This document shows positions 26,014-34,694 of a stretch of DNA of 64,000 nucleotides, in pieces. The DNA is taken from the NCBI GenBank assembly GCA_002451165.1, contig DKBH01000005.1, positions 21,467-85,466 on the forward strand. The letters are read 5' to 3'. Numbering within the stretch: position 1 is the stretch's first letter; each line of letters starts with the position of its first letter. The stretch comes from Nitrospiraceae bacterium UBA6905 (GTDB lineage Bacteria; Nitrospirota; Thermodesulfovibrionia; Thermodesulfovibrionales; UBA6898). Position numbers and translations under genes: made by a program. The notes beneath the pieces are model-generated. The model made no database searches. It was not told the origin of the DNA and was given only the letters and a program-made list of their open reading frames with translations.

Positions 26014-27582
26014 ATGGATAAGAGAACGGTCATAGCTGTCGTACTTTCCTTTCTCGTTATTGTGGGATATCAGTTCCTCTTTTCCACCCGGCAACCGCAC
26101 AGCCCGGAACAGAAACCGGTGCCGCAGAAAACCATTGATACAGCACCTCCGGCTGCGCCGGCGAGACCTGTCGCGGAGACCGTCGCGGCAGAGGAACGGG
26201 AGATTACGGTCGAAAACAGCCTTTATAGGGCGGTCTTCACCTCACGGGGCGGCACGATCAAGTTATGGATGATCAAGCAATATAAAGATAAGAACGGCCA
26301 GGATGTCGTACTGCTTAAGAAGCCCGGAATAGTTCGCCCGATAGGCATAGGCGGAGACAGCTCCTTTGATCTTGCAAATGTGAATTTTTCGGTGACGGGG
26401 GCAAACCTTGCGTTAGACTCTACCCAGAGGCAGGGATCGCTGGTTTTTGAATATGCGAAGGATGGGAAGTCCGTACGCAGGACCTACACGTTTTTTGCTG
26501 ACACCTATAAGGTAGATCTTGTTGATGAGGTCTCAGGTCTCGGTGAGTACTGGATAACCCTCGGCAGTGACCTGGGAATCTTTGAAAAAGACCCTTCGGT
26601 GCACGTCGGGCCCATACTGCTGAGCGGCAATGATCTTACAGAGCTGAAGGCATCCGATCTGAAGGAGCCGAAATCCTTCCGCGAGAACGTGAAATGGATC
26701 GCACAGGAGGATAAATATTTCTTCTCGGCGCTGGTGCCGGGATCACCCGTTGAAGAAGCTCGGGCGCTCCTCGTGCAGGATTCGCCAATCATTGCGTTTA
26801 AGGCAAAAGAGGGCAGGCAGGTATTCCATCTGTATGCCGGACCGAAGGAGCATGACCGGCTTGCGGCTCTGCAGCTCGGGCTAGAGCATATCATAGACTA
26901 CGGCTTCTTCTCGATCATTGCCCGCCCTCTCTTCTGGGTGCTCAAATTCTTCAATAACTTCCTCGGTAACTATGGCTGGTCGATCATCATGATCACGATT
27001 GCGACTAGAATACCCTTTATTCCACTCATCAGTAAGAGCCAGAAATCGATGAAAAAGCTCCAGGAAATCCAGCCCAAGATGAACGAGATCAAGGAAAAGT
27101 ACAAGAAAGACGCCCAGAAGATGCAGAAGGAGATGATGGAGCTCTATAAGAAGCATAAGGTGAGTCCTCTCGGAGGGTGCCTGCCGATGCTGCTGCAAAT
27201 TCCGGTATTCTTCGCCCTCTACAAGGTGCTGCTCATTTCGATAGAGCTGCGGGGCGCTCCATTCATGCTCTGGATCACCGACCTCTCGGCTCCCGACACG
27301 CTGTTCGGCCACATTCCTGCTTCACTGCCCCTCATCGGAGGATTCGCCCTGGGGCCGCTCCCCATCCTCATGGGACTGACCATGCTGATACAGCAGAAAA
27401 TGACCCCCTCCAGCATGGATCCGAAGCAGGCAAGGATGATGCTGATGATGCCGGTCATCTTCACCTTCATGTTCTTGAACTTTGCGTCAGGCCTGGTACT
27501 TTACTGGCTCGTGAGCAACATTCTGGGAATCATCCAGCAGATATTCGTCAACAGAAACCTCGCAAAAGAACAGGCAGGGTAA
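26014..27582 (+). CDS. yidC: Membrane protein insertase YidC
   Basis: 522 residues, the long Gram-negative form. An N-terminal helix (VIAVVLSFLVIVGYQFLF) is followed by a large periplasmic domain (about 60-310), then the insertase core with WSIIMITIATRIPFIPL and SPLGGCLPMLLQIPVFFALY, and two more C-terminal helices. It inserts inner-membrane proteins alone or with SecYEG. The jag/khpB gene that usually follows is missing; mnmE comes next. Confidence 0.97.
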   Translation: MDKRTVIAVVLSFLVIVGYQFLFSTRQPHSPEQKPVPQKTIDTAPPAAPARPVAETVAAEEREITVENSLYRAVFTSRGGTIKLWMIKQYKDKNGQDVVLLKKPGIVRPIGIGGDSSFDLANVNFSVTGANLALDSTQRQGSLVFEYAKDGKSVRRTYTFFADTYKVDLVDEVSGLGEYWITLGSDLGIFEKDPSVHVGPILLSGNDLTELKASDLKEPKSFRENVKWIAQEDKYFFSALVPGSPVEEARALLVQDSPIIAFKAKEGRQVFHLYAGPKEHDRLAALQLGLEHIIDYGFFSIIARPLFWVLKFFNNFLGNYGWSIIMITIATRIPFIPLISKSQKSMKKLQEIQPKMNEIKEKYKKDAQKMQKEMMELYKKHKVSPLGGCLPMLLQIPVFFALYKVLLISIELRGAPFMLWITDLSAPDTLFGHIPASLPLIGGFALGPLPILMGLTMLIQQKMTPSSMDPKQARMMLMMPVIFTFMFLNFASGLVLYWLVSNILGIIQQIFVNRNLAKEQAG

Positions 27583-27660
27583 CTCGCCGTTCATAGTTCC
27601 CCGTTCTTGGTCTGCAGACTTGCTCCCTCTTTTATATAATGAGATTATGGGTTCAGCGTT

Positions 27661-29064
27661 ATGGGTAAACAACATCGTCCTATGAACCTTGGCGACGATA
27701 CCATTGCAGCCATCTCAACGCCAATCGGCCCAGGGGGGATCGGCATCGTACGAATGTCCGGGCCGGCAGCCACGACCATAGCAGACAGCATGTTCCGCGC
27801 CCGAAATGGGACATTGGCTTCGGCGTTGCCGTCGCACCGGATGGTCTACGGCAGGATCACAGATCCGGCCGATGGAAAGACGGTGGATGAAGCTCTGGTA
27901 ACGTTTATGAGGGCGCCGAACACCTATACACGGGAGGACGTCGTCGAGATAAGCTGTCATGGCGGTATGCTAGCGGTCAGGAACGTACTGGAACTCGTGA
28001 TCCGACAAGGCGCGCGGCTTGCAGAGCCGGGTGAGTTCACCAAAAGGGCATTTCTGAACGGAAGGCTGAATCTCGATCAGGCAGAGGCGGTTCTTGATAT
28101 CATCAATGCGAAGACCGAAGAGGGATTGAGAATCGCCGCCGAACAGCTGCGGGGAGACCTGACGAAGAAGCTTTCGGAGATCCGCGCACGGTTGATAGAG
28201 ATCAGCGCGTTAGTCGAGGCGTATATTGATTTTCCCGAAGAAGAGATAGAACATGCTTCGAAAGAAGATATTCTGGACCGTCTTACCGCGACCATCGCAC
28301 AGATCAAGAAGCTCGCGGAAACCTTTCATGATGCCCGTTTCTTTCGGGAAGGGCTATCCGTCGCGATCGTCGGCAGACCGAATGTCGGCAAATCATCACT
28401 GCTGAATGTCCTGCTGCAGAAAGACCGTGCCATCGTAACTGCCCTCCCCGGTACAACGCGCGATCTGATCGAGGATTACCTGAACATCAACGGTCTGCCG
28501 GTAAGGATCACCGACACGGCGGGTATCAGGAACTCGCACGAGCTCATTGAACAGGAAGGCATCAGAAGAAGCCTGCAGGCAATAGAAGATGCAGACTTCG
28601 TTGTAGCCCTCTTCGATGGCAGCGAACCACTCGGACATGAGGACCATGACCTTATGACGATACTCAGTGGTAAGCGTGCTGTTGCGGTCATCAGCAAGGC
28701 AGACCTCCCGCAGAAGATCTCGTTAGATCCGATTACGGCGGGAGGATTGCCGCACCTGCATCTTTCTGTTGTCAGCGGTCAGGGCGTCGAGGAGCTCAAA
28801 CGCCACATCTTCGCGTCGCATCTCGGCGGATGGGAAGGAGAACGCCATGGCGTCGTTGTAACGAACATGCGCCATAAGTCAGCCCTTGACCGGGCAGCAG
28901 TCTCATTGGAACATGCCGTCGCCCTCCTGTCACGGGGTGAGCCCCTCGAACTCATGGTGATCGAAATGCGGAGCGCTCTCGACAGAATCGGAGAGATCAC
29001 CGGCGCCGTAACGAGTGATGATATTCTTAATGTCATATTCAGCAGCTTCTGTATCGGCAAGTAA
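27661..29064 (+). CDS. mnmE: tRNA modification GTPase MnmE
   Basis: 467 residues. The N-terminal folate-binding domain (DTIAAISTPIGPGGIGIVR) is followed by the helical domain and an inserted G domain with GRPNVGKSSLLN (P loop), the TTR switch, DTAG and SKAD. The C-terminus is FCIGK, with the catalytic Cys required for wobble-uridine modification with MnmG. A later ATG at 27682 would also leave the core intact. Confidence 0.96.
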   Translation: MGKQHRPMNLGDDTIAAISTPIGPGGIGIVRMSGPAATTIADSMFRARNGTLASALPSHRMVYGRITDPADGKTVDEALVTFMRAPNTYTREDVVEISCHGGMLAVRNVLELVIRQGARLAEPGEFTKRAFLNGRLNLDQAEAVLDIINAKTEEGLRIAAEQLRGDLTKKLSEIRARLIEISALVEAYIDFPEEEIEHASKEDILDRLTATIAQIKKLAETFHDARFFREGLSVAIVGRPNVGKSSLLNVLLQKDRAIVTALPGTTRDLIEDYLNINGLPVRITDTAGIRNSHELIEQEGIRRSLQAIEDADFVVALFDGSEPLGHEDHDLMTILSGKRAVAVISKADLPQKISLDPITAGGLPHLHLSVVSGQGVEELKRHIFASHLGGWEGERHGVVVTNMRHKSALDRAAVSLEHAVALLSRGEPLELMVIEMRSALDRIGEITGAVTSDDILNVIFSSFCIGK

Positions 29065-29107
29065 AGATGCTATCATGGTAACAACACCACGCGCTCAGGA
29101 GGCATAC

Positions 29108-29308
29108 ATGGAATGCATACCAGAAAAGAACAGGACGCGCTGCACCTGTACCTATGAACCCTGCTCCCGAAAATATCAATGCTGCGAATGCCTGCATTAC
29201 CACCGCAAGAATGATGAACTGCCGGCATGCTTTTTCACTGCGGAATTTGAGCGCACCTATGACCGGTCGGTCGCCAATTTTATAAGGATGAAAAACAGGA
29301 AGGCCTGA
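29108..29308 (+). CDS. Small Cys-rich protein, DUF6485-like
   Basis: From ATG 29108 (AGGAGG 5 nt upstream) the protein has 66 residues and eight cysteines: RTRCTCTYEPCSRKYQCCEC, then LHYHRKNDELPACFF and ERTYDRSVANF. This pattern matches the DUF6485 family, common in Desulfobacterota and Nitrospirota, whose function is unknown; metal binding is likely from the cysteine spacing. The frame is open further upstream into mnmE, but the ribosome binding site fixes the start. The next gene starts 14 nt downstream. Confidence 0.8.
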   Translation: MECIPEKNRTRCTCTYEPCSRKYQCCECLHYHRKNDELPACFFTAEFERTYDRSVANFIRMKNRKA

Positions 29309-29322
29309 GGAGAAATGCTACG

Positions 29323-30978
29323 ATGACAGCCCAGGCTTCCCGCATCGTATATGTCATCGGTCATCGAAACCCGGATACCGACTCGGTCTGCTCGGCCATC
29401 GCCTACGCCCACTTCAAGAATGTGACGGACAAGCGCTTTTTCTATGTGCCGGTCCGCGCAGGCAAGGTAAACGAGGAGACGCGGTTCATTCTTGATCGCT
29501 TCGGTGTTCCGCTCCCGAACGAGATGGAGAGCATCGCAGCCACCGTTGCGGACCTTGAGATGAAAAAACCGATCTCTATAAACCTGCGGGATTCCATTCA
29601 GGCGCTTGCGCTTCTCATGCGTGACTCCGGCGTGCGTTCACTCCCGGTGGTTGATGATGCAGGGAAAGTGGTCGGCATCGTCGGCCTAAAAGATATCGCA
29701 AAGCACTACATGGACAGTGTGGGATTTTCCGATCTGACGGACATGCCGATACACCTCGACATCCTCATAAAGACCCTCGATGGCCGGATGGTCAGCAATA
29801 CCAAGCGGACGGAATATCTTTCGGGAAGGGTCATCACGGGAGCGATGCAGAAGGGTACAATTCTGAACCGGATACGGCCGGGGGACATCGTGATCACCGG
29901 CGACCAGCAGGACATCCAGCTCGATGTCGTGCGCATGGGATGCTCGGCGCTCATCGTAACGGATTCCCTGCCGATAGGCACAGATGTGATAGCTGCTGCT
30001 CAGGAGCGCGGCACGGTGATCATCTCTTCTCCCCATGCAGCCTTTGCAACGGTCCAGCTCATGACCATGTCAGAGCCGGTCGGCGTGATCATGTGCCGCA
30101 CGCTCACGGCCGTCGGCCTGTATACATCGATAGCCGAACTGAGGAATCGCATTCTTGAGTCCGAGTACCGCTCTGCGGTGGTGGCTGACAGCGACCAGCG
30201 GCTCATCGGTTTTGTCACGCGAACGGATATTTTGAAGCCCGTGCGCAAGCGTGCGATTCTCGTCGACCACAACGAGATCTCTCAGGCCGTGGACAACATC
30301 GAAGAGGCGGAAATTCTTGAGATCATCGACCACCACCGCGTGGGCGATATTTCAACGGTTGCGCCTATCTACGTTTACAACGACCCGGTAGGGAGCACCT
30401 GTACGGTCATTTCCGGTATCATGCTCCTGCACCAGGTCGAAATCCCCAGGGAGATCGCCGGCATATTGCTCTCGGGCATCCTGTCTGATACGCTGCTCCT
30501 TTCACTTTCGACCACGACGGAGCGTGACCGTCAAATTGCACAGCGCCTTGCCGAGATCGCCGGCGTGGACTGGAAAGCATACGGAAAGGAGCTACTTCAC
30601 GCGAGCATCAACCTGGAGCACAAGACGCCAGGCGAACTCATTGCTGCGGACTTCAAGGAATTTCAGATCGGGGGGCGGAAACTCGGCATAAGCCAGATGA
30701 TGGTGCTCGACTGCAAGGAAATCGACCTTCGGGAAGGAGACCTGCTGGCAGAACTTGAACGGCTTCGCCTGGCAAACGGCTACGATCTTACGGCGTTGCT
30801 CGTGACAAACCCCGTCAGCTCCTCCCATGAACGAGTTCTCTTGAAAGGGGAGACATGGATCGTCGAGAAGGCCTTCAAGGTGAAGGTCGAGGATGATACC
30901 TGTATTCTTCCGCGCGTCATGTCACGTAAGCGGGACTTTATCCCTGCACTCGGCCAGGCGCTCAGCATGGGAAGATAA
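29323..30978 (+). CDS. ppaC: Manganese-dependent inorganic pyrophosphatase with CBS and DRTGG domains
   Basis: 551 residues, family II pyrophosphatase of the regulated type. The DHH domain begins GHRNPDTDSVCSAIAYA. A CBS motif follows (SINLRDSIQALALLMRDSGV, then SLPVVDDAGKVVGIVGLKDI), then a DRTGG-like segment (about 190-300) and a second CBS (SAVVADSDQRLIGFVTRTDI). The catalytic region resumes with IIDHHRVGD and NDPVGSTCTV, and the C-terminal DHHA2 domain closes it. The enzyme hydrolyses PPi in the cytoplasm; CBS domains in this family respond to adenine nucleotides. It stands just before the tRNA-Leu gene where the island inserted. Confidence 0.94.
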   Translation: MTAQASRIVYVIGHRNPDTDSVCSAIAYAHFKNVTDKRFFYVPVRAGKVNEETRFILDRFGVPLPNEMESIAATVADLEMKKPISINLRDSIQALALLMRDSGVRSLPVVDDAGKVVGIVGLKDIAKHYMDSVGFSDLTDMPIHLDILIKTLDGRMVSNTKRTEYLSGRVITGAMQKGTILNRIRPGDIVITGDQQDIQLDVVRMGCSALIVTDSLPIGTDVIAAAQERGTVIISSPHAAFATVQLMTMSEPVGVIMCRTLTAVGLYTSIAELRNRILESEYRSAVVADSDQRLIGFVTRTDILKPVRKRAILVDHNEISQAVDNIEEAEILEIIDHHRVGDISTVAPIYVYNDPVGSTCTVISGIMLLHQVEIPREIAGILLSGILSDTLLLSLSTTTERDRQIAQRLAEIAGVDWKAYGKELLHASINLEHKTPGELIAADFKEFQIGGRKLGISQMMVLDCKEIDLREGDLLAELERLRLANGYDLTALLVTNPVSSSHERVLLKGETWIVEKAFKVKVEDDTCILPRVMSRKRDFIPALGQALSMGR

Positions 30979-31080
30979 AGAAGGATTAAGAAACCTGCGC
31001 GGGCAGGAGAAGTACTAAGCACCGTAGTCCACGGTGAACAGAATTTTGTATACTACTATTCCGCGTATATATCACACTGT

Positions 31081-31167
31081 GCCGGTGTGGTGGAACTGGC
31101 AGACGCGCCGGACTCAAAATCCGGTTGGGGCAACCCAGTGGGGGTTCGATTCCCCCCACCGGCACCA
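31081..31167 (+). tRNA. tRNA-Leu (anticodon CAA)
   Basis: 87 nt including the encoded CCA. The acceptor arm GCCGGTG pairs with CACCGGC (31157-31163). The anticodon stem CCGGA/TCCGG encloses loop CTCAAAA, anticodon CAA, and the long variable arm of class II tRNAs is present. The T arm is GGGGG-TTCGATT-CCCCC. The 3' part of this gene is repeated at 37846-37902. Confidence 0.95.
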
Positions 31168-31168
31168 T
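31112..31168 (+). repeat. Left attachment-like repeat (3' part of tRNA-Leu)
   Basis: 57 bp from the anticodon loop through the CCA end plus one T. It is repeated at 37846-37902 with three differences. Two of these are a paired change in the T stem (G-C here, A-T there), which keeps the stem intact. This is the arrangement left by site-specific integration into a tRNA 3' end. Confidence 0.85.
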
Positions 31169-31280
31169 ACTTTTCAATGGGTTATGCCTTGTCCGAACCA
31201 CGAGCGATAATCCTCGGAACCCTTGATATTGCGTCCTCGAATCGAGTCCGATTTCTGCCTCCTCCAGCATGAACTCCTTG

Positions 31281-31792
31281 CTATTCGTCACTGCCTTTGC
31301 GGCCGTACTGCTCGTCGCTGACATGCTCCATCCAGTCTGCGGCCTTGCCATCGAGTTTCTCCTGTGTGGCTATATGCGTCATGGAGGTCGTAGGTGATGC
31401 CCCGTGCCAGTGCTTCACCCCTGCTGGAATCCAGACCACATCACCAGGCTTGATCTCCTCTGTCGGTCTATCCCAGCTCTGCACCAGACCGGCTCCCGCC
31501 TTTACGATCAGGGTTTGCCCTAGGGGGTGAGAGTGCCAGGCCGTGAGTGCTCCGGGCTCGAAGGTGACATACGCACCGAAGGCGCGCGCTGGAGCGGGCG
31601 GATCGAACAAAGGATCAATCCTTACCGTACCGGTAAACCAGTCAGCAGGGCCTTTGGCTGAGGCCTGTGTTCCGTTTTCTTGACTTCAATTTTCATAGTA
31701 TCCTCCATATTATGAGCTTGCTTCAGCTCTTCTGCTCTGAGATTACCACTCAGGCACATAATGGCAACCACAATAAATGCTATGAGCTTCAA
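31281..31792 (-). pseudogene. Exported cupin protein, frameshifted
   Basis: The 3' part (from a TTG at 31610) encodes a cupin: FGAYVTFEPGALTAWHSHPL, then GDVVWIPAGVKHWHGASP, with the metal-binding His pattern. Reading upstream, a TTG at 31792 starts a signal peptide (KLIAFIVVAIMCLSGNLRAE) followed by the N-terminus of the mature protein, MKIEVKK. The two halves are in different frames. Adding one A to the run of four at 31675-31678 would join them as KKNGTQASAKGPADWF, matching the intact paralogue at 34695-35189 (GPEEWFTGDV). This is either a real one-base deletion or a sequencing error in a homopolymer. Confidence 0.75.
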
Positions 31793-31804
31793 TGTGTCGC
31801 ATCC

Positions 31805-32341
31805 CTATACCTTTGATCCCATCTCATATGCCTGGGTCATGGCCTTGCTGCCCTTGATCTCACCCATGTTCCAGGCGCCAGTTCCGTAGATGACTCCCTT
31901 TTCCTTGGCACCGGTCAGGCATGAGGTAAATCCCCTGAATCCCTCGATTGTCCGTTCCATCGCCTTCTTGTTCGTGTCAGCGGCAGCTGCTATAAAGTAC
32001 ATCTCCTTATCGCTGATCTCTGCATATCGCGGACACGTCCTGTCGATGAGAGTCTTCATCTGCCCGTTCATGGTGTAAAAATACACAGGGGTCGCCATGA
32101 CTATCACGTCGGCAGCGATCATTTTATCCAGTATCTCCGCCATGTCGTCTTTCTGGACACACCTTTTTGTCTTGAAGCAGGTGCCGCATCCGGTACAATA
32201 GTTGATCTTCAAGTCCTTCAGAAATATCTTCTCTGCTTGATGGCCAACCCCTTTTGCTCCTATCAGAAACTGATCGCACAGCAGGTCGGAGTTGCCGCCT
32301 TTGCGCGGGCTTGCGGACAGTATCAGTATCTTTTTGTTCAT
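31805..32341 (-). CDS. NADPH-dependent FMN reductase / flavodoxin-fold oxidoreductase
   Basis: 178 residues. The N-terminal ILILSASPRKGGNSDLL is the FMN phosphate loop of the NADPH-dependent FMN reductase family. A Cys motif NYCTGCGTCFKTKRC follows, as in iron-sulfur flavoprotein-like members and many multimeric flavodoxins, and ATPVYFYTMNGQMKTLIDR is the flavin-ring loop. It probably passes electrons from NAD(P)H to FMN-bound substrates such as quinones; the substrate is unknown. ATG 32341 has AAGGAGA upstream and directly follows the aldo/keto reductase fragment. Confidence 0.85.
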   Translation of the reverse strand: MNKKILILSASPRKGGNSDLLCDQFLIGAKGVGHQAEKIFLKDLKINYCTGCGTCFKTKRCVQKDDMAEILDKMIAADVIVMATPVYFYTMNGQMKTLIDRTCPRYAEISDKEMYFIAAAADTNKKAMERTIEGFRGFTSCLTGAKEKGVIYGTGAWNMGEIKGSKAMTQAYEMGSKV

Positions 32342-32355
32342 TTGGAAATCTCCTT

Positions 32356-32523
32356 TTATATCCCCGTCCTTTTCGGAAGGGCTTCGGGGTAGCGGTCTCC
32401 CTGAATCGTAATTTTCGAAGCAATGTTCTCGATCTCGCGTAGATCAGCGGCGGTCAGTTCGACATTGACCGCACCGATGTTTTCTTCCAGACGCGAAAGC
32501 TTCGTGGTTCCCGGGTTCGGCAC
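32356..32523 (-). pseudogene. C-terminal fragment of an aldo/keto reductase
   Basis: The frame reads VPNPGTTKLSRLEENIGA, then VELTAADLREIENIASKI and DRYPEALPKRTGI before the stop, 55 residues in all. This is the NADPH-binding C-terminal end of an AKR of the YakC/AKR13 type (PIPGTTKxxRLEEN). The rest of the roughly 330-residue enzyme is absent; upstream sequence in this frame (QHPCKPRILTGC) does not match the family. It is therefore a deletion remnant. It lies 14 nt before the FMN reductase start. Confidence 0.82.
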
Positions 32524-32680
32524 TATGTTGACGTGGCACCCTGTCAGTATTCTTGGCTTACACGGATGCTGGCAACATTATTTTGATGATGTTCTCGATC
32601 AACATGCTGCTTAATGAGGAGGACCCTATCCGCAGGGAGCCTTGGGATTGCTGGGCGCGGGATTTATGACTTCCATTGAT

Positions 32681-32718
32681 AGGACAAGCCCACCTCGCAG
32701 TTCGGGTGGGCTTGTCCT
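32681..32718. repeat. 14-bp perfect inverted repeat
   Basis: AGGACAAGCCCACC at 32681-32694 pairs perfectly with 32705-32718 across a 10-nt loop. It lies 35 nt downstream of the SnoaL-like gene. No T-run follows on the minus strand, so it may stabilise an mRNA end instead of acting as a standard terminator. It also marks the zone where the aldo/keto reductase lost its 5' part. Confidence 0.6.
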
Positions 32719-32752
32719 GAATCATCCATTGCGGTGGAGCCACCTCGTTTGT

Positions 32753-33340
32753 TTACTGCGCGAGCCCTATCTGTTTCATGAACTCACCGTTGTCCCAGAA
32801 CAGGTACTCCTCAAACATGATGCCGTCCTTATTCCAATGGCCTATCGTAGCCATCGGGATTCGGTAGGCCTTTCCGGTCGGCGGGATGGCCTTCCCGTCG
32901 GGAAGAGCCATCGGCTTTGTGAACGTACCCTCAATCCAGCCGGTCACCGCAGTCCACTCGCCGTCCGCAGTGCCGAACCGGACCGGGTGCTCCAGGATGC
33001 GGTTGTCGGGCGCAAATGTGAACATGACCTTCAGGTCCTCAATGTGCTTCTCGATGCCTTTTGTCGTATGGCCGTCGGGCCAGTGCACGACCACGTCCTT
33101 GGTGTGGCTCTTATGGAGGTCCTGCCACTGTTGATCGGTGTACACGCGGAAGTCGAGGTCGTCGAAGTTCGCGAGGTTCCTCTCAAGTTCGGCGGGTACT
33201 CCTTTGACCTTCGGTGCGGGTTCGCCTACCTTTGTTCCGGGCCACTTGTTCTCGCTGGCGACCGCGCCGGGCGTAGCGCTGAGCAGCGCGCCAATGAGGC
33301 TCATGCCGAGTGCAAACGTAATGATATGTATCCTTTTCAT
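32753..33340 (-). CDS. Exported SnoaL-like (NTF2-fold) protein
   Basis: 195 residues. A signal peptide (IHIITFALGMSLIGALLSAT, cleavage near AVASEN) precedes a SnoaL/ester-cyclase-like domain with WQDLHKSHTKDVVVHWPDGH, KGIEKHIEDLKVMF and a C-terminal IMFEEYLFWDNGEFMKQIGL. Such proteins share the NTF2 cone fold and act as cyclases, isomerases or ligand binders; the substrate here is unknown. AGGAG precedes ATG 33340. Part of the minus-strand island operon. Confidence 0.78.
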   Translation of the reverse strand: MKRIHIITFALGMSLIGALLSATPGAVASENKWPGTKVGEPAPKVKGVPAELERNLANFDDLDFRVYTDQQWQDLHKSHTKDVVVHWPDGHTTKGIEKHIEDLKVMFTFAPDNRILEHPVRFGTADGEWTAVTGWIEGTFTKPMALPDGKAIPPTGKAYRIPMATIGHWNKDGIMFEEYLFWDNGEFMKQIGLAQ

Positions 33341-33407
33341 GTTAGCTCCTTTCTTGATTTCTTCCCTTTATAGAAATTATATCTTTCTTTCTGCCGCTCC
33401 GCCTTGC

Positions 33408-34424
33408 TTACGGCTTCAGCAGTGTCTTGATCGCTCGCCGCTCGTCCATGGCTCGGTAGCCTTCCGCGACCTGGTCTAAAGGCAGGGTCTGATCGAATAC
33501 CTTACCGGGGGCGATCTTTCCATTCCAGACAAGCTTGATCAAATCAGGCAGATAGCGCCGCACCGGCGCAGGACCGCCGTGGAGATGAACGTGAGCGAAG
33601 AAAAGCTGCTGGCCGTTGAGCTCGACGCCATGGGGTACGCCGACATAACCGATATAGCCGCCGGGACGGGTGGAACGGATCGCCTGCATCATCGACTCCT
33701 GGGTACCGACGCACTCCAGCACCGAATCGACGCCTATCCCATTCGTCAGTTCCTTGATGCGTGCCACACCCGCATCGCCGCGTTCGGTCACAATATCCGT
33801 TGCCCCGTACTCGCGCGCGAGCTTCGTTCGTGACTCGTGGCGGCTCATCGCAATGATCCTTTCAGCACCCATCTGTTTTGCTGAGAGCACGCCGAGCAGG
33901 CCGACGGCTCCGTCACCCACGACAACGGCTGTCTTGCCCGGTTTTACTTCAGCGGCGTCGGCAGCGAACCAGCCTGTGCCCATGACATCGGAGAGCGCCA
34001 GCAGGCTCGGGATGAGAGCATCCGAGGGAATATCGGGCGTAGCAACCAGCGTGCCATCTGCAAGCGGGACACGCAGATAGGGCGCTTGTGCACCGGGGAT
34101 CAATTCACGGTTTTGGCAGGACGACTGATAGCCTAGCTGACAATGGGGACAAGTATTGTCAGATACAAAGAAGGAACCGAGCACGAACTGGCCCGGCTTG
34201 ACCGATTTGACGTCGCTGCCGACCTCCTCAACAATGCCGCAGTACTCGTGCCCCATGGGCGTGGGCTGGGTGATCGGGTTAAAGCCGCGGTAGGGCCACA
34301 GATCCGACCCGCACACACAGGTCGCCGAGACCTTGATGATCGCATCAGTCGGCTTGAGAATTTTCGGGTCTTCGCGCTCCTCGAAACGCACATCGCGCGG
34401 ACCGTAGAGAACCGTACCTTTCAT
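33408..34424 (-). CDS. Zinc-dependent alcohol dehydrogenase family protein
   Basis: 338 residues of the medium-chain dehydrogenase family. Catalytic zinc ligands appear in TCVCGSDLWPYRG and MGHEYCGIVEEVG. The structural zinc loop DNTCPHCQLGYQSSCQ retains three of the four usual cysteines. The NAD(P) Rossmann motif is VVGDGAVGLLGVLSAKQMG. No signal peptide, so cytoplasmic. It would interconvert an alcohol and an aldehyde or ketone; the substrate cannot be read from sequence. AAGGAG precedes ATG 34424. Confidence 0.88.
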   Translation of the reverse strand: MKGTVLYGPRDVRFEEREDPKILKPTDAIIKVSATCVCGSDLWPYRGFNPITQPTPMGHEYCGIVEEVGSDVKSVKPGQFVLGSFFVSDNTCPHCQLGYQSSCQNRELIPGAQAPYLRVPLADGTLVATPDIPSDALIPSLLALSDVMGTGWFAADAAEVKPGKTAVVVGDGAVGLLGVLSAKQMGAERIIAMSRHESRTKLAREYGATDIVTERGDAGVARIKELTNGIGVDSVLECVGTQESMMQAIRSTRPGGYIGYVGVPHGVELNGQQLFFAHVHLHGGPAPVRRYLPDLIKLVWNGKIAPGKVFDQTLPLDQVAEGYRAMDERRAIKTLLKP

Positions 34425-34451
34425 GCTTTATCTCCTTGCATTGTGTTTGAG

Positions 34452-34679
34452 TTACATCGTGTATCCCGGTTTCTTGTAGAGTTTCCCCGGACCGTTCTGG
34501 ATATCCTGTTTGTAGACTTTTTCCGCCCAATCCTGAGAGGTGATTTCTTCGATGGAAACGGAAACCGATTCCTCGCCGTAATTGAGAACGGTCATCACGT
34601 CTTTGGTAATCTTCTCGGCGAGCCGGGCCTTCTGCTCTTCTGACTTACCGGGCCAAAGCTTTACGATAACATGAGGCAT
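34452..34679 (-). CDS. 4-oxalocrotonate tautomerase-like protein
   Basis: 75 residues. Pro follows the initiator Met (PHVIVKLWPGKSEEQKARLA), which supplies the catalytic N-terminal proline of the tautomerase superfamily once Met is removed. The conserved GEESVSVSIEEI also fits. The C-terminal tail GPGKLYKKPGYTM is longer than in classical 62-residue members. It would isomerise or hydrolyse small unsaturated carbonyl compounds, in keeping with the redox genes around it. Confidence 0.87.
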   Translation of the reverse strand: MPHVIVKLWPGKSEEQKARLAEKITKDVMTVLNYGEESVSVSIEEITSQDWAEKVYKQDIQNGPGKLYKKPGYTM

Positions 34680-34694
34680 GATTTCCCCCTTACC

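Noticed and set aside
32681..32718. Intrinsic terminator for the SnoaL-like gene
   Set aside because: The stem is strong but no T-run follows on the coding strand, so it is listed only as an inverted repeat.
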